From: Acidobacteriota bacterium
Lineage (GTDB): Bacteria > Acidobacteriota > Aminicenantia > UBA2199
Assembly (NCBI GenBank): GCA_021817755.1
Contig: JAKAGC010000186.1
Span: 1 to 7,283 of the forward strand
Length of the DNA: 7,283 nucleotides
Direction of reading: 5' to 3'
The position numbers and the translations under genes are program-made. Positions within the stretch are counted from its first letter, which is position 1; the number at the start of each line of letters is the position of its first letter. This document shows, in pieces, positions 1 through 7,000 of this stretch. The notes under the pieces are model-generated. The model searched no databases, was not told the origin of the DNA, and saw only the letters and a list, made by a program, of their open reading frames with translations.

Positions 1-808
1 CGATAATCGTGCCGAACAAAGAAGGAGTTAATTTTATATAGGTGACTTGGTGCCGGCGTATATACTGTAAAAGCGATTCAGATGATAAGATGTTTTCCCT
101 GGATATGATATGCAAAACACTTCCGCTTAATAAAGAAGGAAAAACCGAGGTATAACCCAGATCGAACGCATAGGACGAAGTCAATAATGCCCGGTCTTCA
201 TGATTGACACCTGCTTTCCGCTTAAACCAGGTGGCATAATTAACCAGGTTCTTATTCTCGATTAATGTACCCTTAGGTTTCCCGGTCGTACCTGATGTAT
301 AAATGGTGTAAACAATCGATGAAGGATTACTAAACCCTTCGTGATTTTCATGCTTTTCATATTGAAGGAATGCATCTTCAAAATGCACAACCGGACCATC
401 ATAAATCACATCATGGGATAACTCTCCACTTGTTAATAATGCAACCGATTGACTGTCTTTCAGCATGTAGCTTCTTCGCTCCGCAGGTTGCTGAGTATCG
501 AGGGGCAAATACCCTCCTCCTGCTTTCAATATACTAAAAATCCCTATAATCGTTTCAATCGAAGGTTCAATCATGAGACCGGAAATCGAATCCGCGTTTA
601 CTCCATTATTTCGCAGCACGCGCGCGATTCTGTTGGAAATTTCTTTTAACTCCCGATAGGTCAAGTATACAATATCATCCTTCTTATCTTTCTTATTTTC
701 GTAGCCCGGTTTGCTCCGTGCGATATGACTTAGACCCACAACAGCAACCCGGTCAGGTGTTTGAGCTACCTGCTCTTCAAATAATCTATCAACCGTTTTC
801 TCTTCGGG
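1..808 (-). other. Second adenylation domain of the downstream NRPS (partial), Asn/Asp-like
   Basis: The domain runs from about residue 1080 to the window edge. Visible motifs: LTYREL 1128-1133, the A2-type segment LKAGGGYLPLD 1173-1183, A3 YTSGTTGKPKG 1249-1259 and A4 YAFDLGYTS 1292-1300. The first pocket positions read D (235), L (236), T (239) and K (278, residue 1338). D-L-T-K opens the published codes for Asn (D-L-T-K-L-G-E-V-G-K) and Asp (D-L-T-K-V-G-H-I-G-K). The positions that separate the two, 299-331, lie past the edge. A Lys/Asp-rich insertion sits between the first strand and LTYREL. Confidence 0.9.
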
Positions 809-3800
809 ATATTCGCTCCGGGTTGCATTGAAATCGATTAACATCTGCTTTTTTTCTTCTTCGGAAATTATTTCTATGTCCCCTATAAGTATTCGGGATT
901 CCTTTGTTAACCGTGCGATTATATTTTTTAAATAAGTAATATATCGTGAGATGGTTTCTTTTTTAAATAATACGGAACAATATTGGAATGAACATGCAAG
1001 ATTATCCCCTACTTCTGTTGCGAAAAGTGTGATATCAAACTTCACAGATTGAATGATTCGACCGGAATTATTTGCAGAATCGATGGATTGACGTGGTTCG
1101 GAAGAATCTCCCGGCAGTTCGCCGGGGGTCGGAAAATCAAAATTTTGGAAGGTGAACATCACATCGAATATGGGGTTACGTCCTGTATCCCTTCTTAATG
1201 ACAGTTTATCGACAAGTTCTTCAAAAGAGTATTCCTGGTTTTCAAAGGCTTCAAGGGTACTGGTTTTTATTTCCCCTAAGAATTCGATAATACTTTTTTC
1301 TTCTGAAGGAAAATTACGGAGCGGCAAGGTGTTGACAAACATACCGATGATCTTCTCTAAATCGGCATGTCTTCTGGCAGCTACGGGAGTTCCTACGACA
1401 ATATCATCCTGGCGGGTCAATTTGGAGAGGAGAATGATAAATACAGATAATAAGGACATAAAAAGAGTGGCATCACACTGTTTTGCGAGTTCCTTTAAAA
1501 ACCGGGTTTCTTCTGAATTTAAAGAAAACGTGGTCATCGAGCCTTCAAAACTTTTCATATCCGGCCTTGGATAATCGGTTGGAAGCGAGAGAACGGGAAC
1601 TTCACCGGAAAACATCTGCAACCAATAGTCTTCCTGTTCTTTTATCGATTCCTGCTGTATGGGACTATTTAACCACATGGCATAATCTTTATACTGAAGA
1701 CGAAGTGGGGATAATTCCAATTCATTCCGGGAATATATTTTTCGGAACTCATCCCGGAGTATGATCTGAGAAGTTCCATCCGTAATAATATGATGCATAT
1801 CTGTAATTAGTAAGGTTTGGTTTTCATCCTTCTTAATGACTAATCCGACTCGAATCAAGGGAGCTCTCGATAAATCGAAGGGACGGACGAAGGTTCGTAT
1901 TTGCGATGCATCGACATATTCTATCTTTAAATCCACATGCTTATGAATTCGTTGAACCGGTAGCTCATTTTCGATATGAAACGATGTTCTTAAACTTTCA
2001 TGCCTGGCGATCAATTGCTGGAAAGTCTTTTCAAGTGCATCTTTATCTATATGACCCTCTATAGGAAATATATTCGCTATATTATAAGCGGTATTGTTTT
2101 CATTGAAGCGATACAAAATATACAAACGTTCTTGAGCGGATGATAAGGGATAGTATTCTCTCTCTTCCGCAGGTTCGATAGAAGCATATTTATCCCTGGA
2201 AGCCGATTGAATATATTCTGCCAGTCCTCTAATCGTGGGCTGTTTAAAAAATTGGGCAAGGGGAATCCTAACATCAAATTCCTTGTTGATTCGCGATGTT
2301 AATACAGTTGCCTTTAATGAGTGGCCTCCAAAATCAAAAAAGTTGCCTTCTACTCCCATGGATTCGCGCAATTGAGATATATGCCCGGGGTTTTTGCCCA
2401 GGATATCCAGCCAGATTTCAAGAAGTACTTTTTCTGTTTCATTTCCAGGGGGAGCATAATGGACGACTGGGGTTATTTGAGGTTCGGGTAATGCTTTCCT
2501 ATCGACTTTTCCATTGGGGGTTAGGGGCATTTTTTCGAGGAATACCACATATTGAGGAATCATGTACTCAGGCAATTCATTGGACAAATATTTTTTTATA
2601 TCCAATGTTTCAAGGTTCTTCCCTTGCAAAAGAACGACGTATGCACACAGGTATTTATCTCCACCTTCTTCTTCCCTGGCAATAACAGCCGCATCCTGTA
2701 TCCCATCGATAAGAAGCATCCGGTTCTCGATTTCCGCCAATTCTATACGAACACCTCGAATCTTGACCTGGAAATCGGCTCTACCGGATAACTCAATGTA
2801 ACCGTCTGGAAGTACACTTCCAAGATCACCGGTTTTATAAATAATGTCTTGAGGATTTTTCCCAAAAGGATTCATAATGAAAAGTTTTTCATTCAAATCC
2901 GGATCATTATAATACCCGGCAGACCGGAAAGGTGTCCGAATATAAATTTCTCCCTTTTTCCCGGTGGGGCACTTTCGGAGTTTTTCATCCAGGATTAACA
3001 CCTGGGCACCTTCAATCGGTTTTCCTACAGGAATGATCGACCGATTCGCATCTTCAGGGTTTATTCGATAAAACAACTTCGCCAGAGTAGTTTCGGTAGG
3101 GCCATAGATATTCACCAATTGAATGCGAGAACCAAAAATCTCGATGAATCGATAGATATCTCTCCCTCTCAATAATTCCCCGGCCAGCAGTATATACTTC
3201 AATGATTGTAAACAACATCCATCTTGAACCTGGGATACAAGAGCCTTAAATAAGGAAGGTATGGTATGAATAAAAGTGATTTCATTTTTATCGATCCATT
3301 GGATCAATTCTCTCATATTCATCATGGTATCCTGGGAAGGAATACAAGATGTACCTCCGCTCATGAGGGGAAGAAAAATATCTCTCAGGAACGGATCGAA
3401 GGTAGGAGGAGTCAACTGGCTGACTCTAACCTGCTCATCGATTCCGAATTCCTTTATTTCCCATTGAATAAAATGCGCCAAACTTGTTTGCCGTCCTACA
3501 ACTCCTTTTGGAATACCTGTAGAACCGGAAGTAAAATAGATATAGCATTCTTCTTTAAACTCTCTTTGAAAAGAGAGGGATGATTCATTATATTTATTGA
3601 GTGAAGCAAGTGAAAATAAGGAAGATTTTCCAGTTTCCTGGGGATCATCGATAAGCAGTATATGATATGAAGAGGATTGAGAATTAGAGGTTAAAACCGA
3701 TTCGAATTCATTGTAGAGTTTAGAAGTTGTGATAATCCAATTTGATTTCACTTCATCGATCATGACCTTTACCCTGTTGGGTGGGAAATTGGGGTTAAGG

Positions 3801-4045
3801 GGAACAAAGACCATCCCGGCTTTAAAAATACCGAGAATGGCGGCTATCAATTCCGGTGACCTGTCGAGAAGCGTAATCACATGAGGTATGGAATTTATGT
3901 GATCATGGAGAAAATTGGCGATACGATTTGACTGATTTTCAAGCTGGATATAGGAAAGAGATCGAGTGGAGCTCGTTACTGCTATCCGGGATGGAAACCG
4001 CGATACAATTTCGGATAGCCGGGGTACGAAAAAATCTATATTCAT
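1..4045 (-). CDS. Nonribosomal peptide synthetase, A-T-C-A, second A domain Asn/Asp-like (3' end outside window)
   Basis: ATG at 4043-4045 opens a frame that I translated to base 2 without meeting a stop (1348 codons); the rest lies beyond the window. Order: A domain 1-525, T about 532-608 with Ser576, C about 628-1060, second A domain from about 1080 to the edge. The start is fixed by an AAGGAG box 9 bases upstream and by an A-domain N-terminus beginning within about 15 residues (FPSRIAV). There is no N-terminal C domain, so the first module depends on the C domain ending the upstream protein. The first A domain has an unusual FDPFLRDIF segment and an unassigned code; the second has FDLGYTS and Lys at the 278-equivalent, as in Asn/Asp domains. 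Catalytic motifs HHIITDG (C) and GGHSL (T) are intact. No epimerization domain follows either module. It is probably in one operon with the upstream NRPS. Confidence 0.96.
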   Translation of the reverse strand, partial: MNIDFFVPRLSEIVSRFPSRIAVTSSTRSLSYIQLENQSNRIANFLHDHINSIPHVITLLDRSPELIAAILGIFKAGMVFVPLNPNFPPNRVKVMIDEVKSNWIITTSKLYNEFESVLTSNSQSSSYHILLIDDPQETGKSSLFSLASLNKYNESSLSFQREFKEECYIYFTSGSTGIPKGVVGRQTSLAHFIQWEIKEFGIDEQVRVSQLTPPTFDPFLRDIFLPLMSGGTSCIPSQDTMMNMRELIQWIDKNEITFIHTIPSLFKALVSQVQDGCCLQSLKYILLAGELLRGRDIYRFIEIFGSRIQLVNIYGPTETTLAKLFYRINPEDANRSIIPVGKPIEGAQVLILDEKLRKCPTGKKGEIYIRTPFRSAGYYNDPDLNEKLFIMNPFGKNPQDIIYKTGDLGSVLPDGYIELSGRADFQVKIRGVRIELAEIENRMLLIDGIQDAAVIAREEEGGDKYLCAYVVLLQGKNLETLDIKKYLSNELPEYMIPQYVVFLEKMPLTPNGKVDRKALPEPQITPVVHYAPPGNETEKVLLEIWLDILGKNPGHISQLRESMGVEGNFFDFGGHSLKATVLTSRINKEFDVRIPLAQFFKQPTIRGLAEYIQSASRDKYASIEPAEEREYYPLSSAQERLYILYRFNENNTAYNIANIFPIEGHIDKDALEKTFQQLIARHESLRTSFHIENELPVQRIHKHVDLKIEYVDASQIRTFVRPFDLSRAPLIRVGLVIKKDENQTLLITDMHHIITDGTSQIILRDEFRKIYSRNELELSPLRLQYKDYAMWLNSPIQQESIKEQEDYWLQMFSGEVPVLSLPTDYPRPDMKSFEGSMTTFSLNSEETRFLKELAKQCDATLFMSLLSVFIILLSKLTRQDDIVVGTPVAARRHADLEKIIGMFVNTLPLRNFPSEEKSIIEFLGEIKTSTLEAFENQEYSFEELVDKLSLRRDTGRNPIFDVMFTFQNFDFPTPGELPGDSSEPRQSIDSANNSGRIIQSVKFDITLFATEVGDNLACSFQYCSVLFKKETISRYITYLKNIIARLTKESRILIGDIEIISEEEKKQMLIDFNATRSEYPEEKTVDRLFEEQVAQTPDRVAVVGLSHIARSKPGYENKKDKKDDIVYLTYRELKEISNRIARVLRNNGVNADSISGLMIEPSIETIIGIFSILKAGGGYLPLDTQQPAERRSYMLKDSQSVALLTSGELSHDVIYDGPVVHFEDAFLQYEKHENHEGFSNPSSIVYTIYTSGTTGKPKGTLIENKNLVNYATWFKRKAGVNHEDRALLTSSYAFDLGYTSVFPSLLSGSVLHIISRENILSSESLLQYIRRHQVTYIKLTPSLFGTII
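866..2164 (-). other. Internal condensation domain of the downstream NRPS, LCL-like
   Basis: Motifs: C1 LSSAQERLYIL 634-644, C2 RHESLRTSF 681-689, catalytic C3 HHIITDG 751-757 (1775-1795), C4 YKDYAMW 785-791, C5 DIVVGTPVAARRHADLEKI 881-899, C6 NQEYSFEELVDKL 936-948, and C7 RNPIFDVMFTFQN 956-968. All are close to consensus. A canonical C-A linker follows: SEEEKKQMLIDFNATRSEYP (1060-1079), then VDRLFEEQVAQTPDRVAVV. It should join the unassigned residue to the Asn/Asp module. The absence of an epimerization domain before it fits an L-residue donor. Confidence 0.93.
2222..2452 (-). other. Thiolation (peptidyl carrier) domain of the downstream NRPS
   Basis: FFDFGGHSLK (residues 569-578) carries the phosphopantetheine site Ser576, codon 2318-2320. 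It is preceded by the helix TEKVLLEIWLDIL. The loop between that helix and the motif (about residues 549-568) is a few residues longer than in the upstream protein's carrier. This carrier is the acceptor for the C domain of the upstream protein and the donor for the C domain that follows it. Confidence 0.93.
2471..4045 (-). other. N-terminal adenylation domain of the downstream NRPS, substrate unassigned
   Basis: Motifs: A3 YFTSGSTGIPKG 170-181, A4 segment TFDPFLRDIF 215-224, A5 NIYGPTETT 312-320, A7 YKTGDL 403-408, A8 QVKIRGVRIELAEI 426-439, and A10 NGKVDRKAL 511-519 with Lys513. Code positions aligned by eye read D-P-R-H-L-A-I-L-A-K. Asp235 and Lys517 are retained, so an ordinary alpha-amino acid is expected, but I cannot match Pro236/Arg239/His278 to a substrate with confidence. 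The domain begins almost at the initiator Met with no docking or C domain in front. It is clearly diverged from the other two A domains in the window. Confidence 0.92.
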
Positions 4046-4049
4046 TGTT

Positions 4050-7000
4050 TTATTCTCCTTCGTAATATTTTTCAAACTGAGCATCAAAATCATCTGTATC
4101 GGAAATTTGAGAATCATCAATTCGAGAGATCAAAATTTCATTATTATCGAGAACACTATGAATGACATGTATGAATTTATCGAGCAGATTTTGCATAGAA
4201 AACTCTTTATAAAGATTGGATTTATATACGAAATTCAGCAAGATACCTAGTTTATTTTCAAGGGCATATACTGTTAAATCATACTTGGGAGATACTTCAC
4301 CGGTGGAATACGGTCGAATCTCAAGATCGGCGGTAAATATTCCCTTTTCTGTGTCCTGGGAGAAATAATTAAACAAGATACTGAAAAGTTCTTGGTCATC
4401 AGGATATCCTTTTTCCCGTAATTTGTAATCCAACATTTCAAAGGGGTAATCCTGGTTATCGAGAGCTTCGAGAACGGTTTCCTTGCTGTTAGAGATGAAA
4501 TTTAAGAAGGAGTCATCTTCGTGGATAATATTACGTATTAAAACGACATTCAAAAACATTCCCAATAAGGGTTTTAAGTCAAAATGAGAACGGATGGAAA
4601 CGGGAATACCGACAACCAAATCGTTACTATCGACTTCCCTTGAGAGTGCAATCTGGAAAGTGGAGATAAGAAATACAAATTTGGTTATATTCAAGGAATT
4701 GCAAAAGGTTTCGATCTTTTTTATGAACTCGAGATCAAGGAGTAACTGGATTTGTTTTCCCTCGATTTGCCTGGAAGATTGAAAATTGGTAATCGGAAGG
4801 CGTGTAAATGAAAGGTTTTCAAGTTTTTTCAACCAGTAGGTTTCCTGGTTTTTTAGTTTTTCATATTTCATGGAATGGTTTTGCCAAGCCGCATAATCTT
4901 TATACTGAATGGATAAAGGGGTGAGCGATTTTCCTTCATACAGCCGGGCAAAATCACTGATAAGGATTTCTATAGAAGAGCCATCGGAAATAATATGATG
5001 GATATCGAACACAACGATATAGTTCTCGTCGGATACCTGGTATAGTGCGACTCTTAGCAGTGGAGCCAGACTTAAATCGAAGGGTTGAATAAACCGGACA
5101 ACTTGTTGCTTAATGATTTCTTCATTGGGTATTTCATTATATTGAATTTGAAATGGAACCTGCTGAGCAATCTTTTGCATTGGTTCGTCATCTGGTCCGA
5201 TCTGCTCAAATGAAGTTCTAAGGGGTTCATGCCTGATAATAAGTGCCTGGATTGATTCCTCGAATTTATTCCTGTCCAGTGCACCTCTAATCGAAAAAGC
5301 TGAAGGCATATTATAACTGGTATTCTGTAAGTCCATCTGTTGTAAAATAAAAATCCTTTTTTGAGCGGAGGATAATTCATAATATGATTTTTTCTCTTGA
5401 GGCAAAATGGAATCATACCGGGTATATACAGTACGACTAATATATTGAGCCATGTCCCTGATTGTCGGTTTAAGAAAAAATTCCTTTAAAGGGAATTGAG
5501 TTTCAAATTCCTTATTAATCCTCGACACAGCAATATTGGCTTTTAAAGAATGACCTCCTATCTCGAAAAAATTGGAATTAATCCCAATTTGATTTTCATC
5601 GATATGGAGTATATCGGCCCATAGTTTCACCAGTTTCATTTCAATATTATCCCGGGGGGTATCGGACAATGCTGGAGCTTCCATACAAGGAGCCGGAAGG
5701 GCTTTTTTATCTACTTTTCCATTTGAAGTAAGTGGAATATTTTCGAGCTGAATAAAAAATGATGGAATCATATAATCGGGTAATTGATTTTTAAGATAGT
5801 CCCGGAGAGATGATTCCTGAATTTGGGTATCCGTTACGATATAAGCAAAGATCATCAAGTTCCCTGCTTCTTTTTCATGAATAATAACCTCCGCTTCCCT
5901 GATATTTTCATGGGATAACAGAGCATTTTTAATTTCATCAAGTTCGATACGAAACCCCCTGATCTTTACCTGGTGATCCATCCTTCCGAAAAATTCGATA
6001 TTACCGTCAGGCATCCAACGCGCAAGATCTCCTGATTTGTAAATTGTGTTAGAAGAATCAAGCGGCCAACCCATCTCACTTACCAAAGACTCTTTGTTTT
6101 GAAAGAATTGTGTCAACCGGTCTAATTCGGGAGGAACAGAGATAAAGCGTTCGGCAGTTAATTCCGGTTTATTGAGATATCCGCGGGCAACACCTGGACC
6201 TCCAATATAAATTTCTCCCATTACACCAATGGGAACAGGTTTCAATGCATTATCCAGTATATATATATATGTTTGTGTAAGCGGTTTTCCGATAGGTACA
6301 AAACCCGGGGTATTTTCAAGTGAATCAATAGGAAAATAGCTGGCAAATATAGTGGTTTCAGTAGGACCATAACAATTCAGAAGCTTTCCTCTTCCTAAAA
6401 ATTGTAATGCCTTTAAACTATGTTCAAAGGATGCTTTCTCTCCTCCGATTATTATTTTTCGCAATCGTTTTAAAAATTGAGATTCGATAGAAATTAATAT
6501 ATTGAATAATGCAGTAGTCACAAAAAAGAGGGAAATATTTTCTCTCAGGACAACAGAGGAGAATTGTTCGGGAACAGCAAGATCGTTTTTATCGATCATA
6601 ACGAGCCGTGATCCATTAAGTAGAGCACCGAATATATCGAAAATGGAACCGTCAAACGCATAATTGGATACCTGAAGCACATTATCCTGCGGTAAAAATT
6701 CGATATAATTGGTGTTTCTTATCGACCGGATTACATTGCCGTGGGTATTTAATACACCTTTCGGTTTTCCCGTAGAACCCGAGGTATAGATAATATATGC
6801 AAGGTCCGAAGAGTCAATGCTTTCTACGGAAAAATCGGAACCGGGTTGAGATTGCATATTCAAACTTATTAAATCGATAGCTTCTATGGATAATTGATCT
6901 ACAATAGATTCGAGGAATTCGCTCTGAAAATCCCCGGAATAAAGAAGTATTCGTGTCTGGCTATCCTTTAGCATGTACCGGATGCGGTCAGTGGGATAAT

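Noticed and set aside
616..627. GC-rich alternating stretch GCACGCGCGCGA as a structural or regulatory site
   Set aside because: It encodes IARVL in frame, a normal part of the A domain, and is too short to mean anything else.
1152..1574. Plus-strand open frame of 140 codons
   Set aside because: It lies opposite the C domain of the downstream NRPS, has no recognizable motif or ribosome binding site, and is a shadow of the real gene.
2077..2277. Minus-strand open frame of 66 codons, and a similar one at 5072-5416
   Set aside because: They lie out of frame inside T-C regions of the two NRPS genes, where the in-frame protein has full C-domain motifs.
4046..4049. Possible frameshift or interrupted single gene at the junction
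   Set aside because: A good ribosome binding site, ATG and spacing are present, and the usual C-A linker residues are absent from both sides, which fits a true gene boundary better than a broken fusion. Kept as a refutation test in the findings.
3966..4250. Plus-strand open frame of 94 codons crossing the gene junction
   Set aside because: It is antisense to the acidic tail, the ribosome binding site and the next start; it is AT-rich with no recognizable domain, so an antisense gene is not supported.
6257..6272. Alternating TATATATATATATAT tract as a promoter or repeat
   Set aside because: It is in-frame coding sequence for TYIYI in the A domain, at a place where the family normally has a similar strand.
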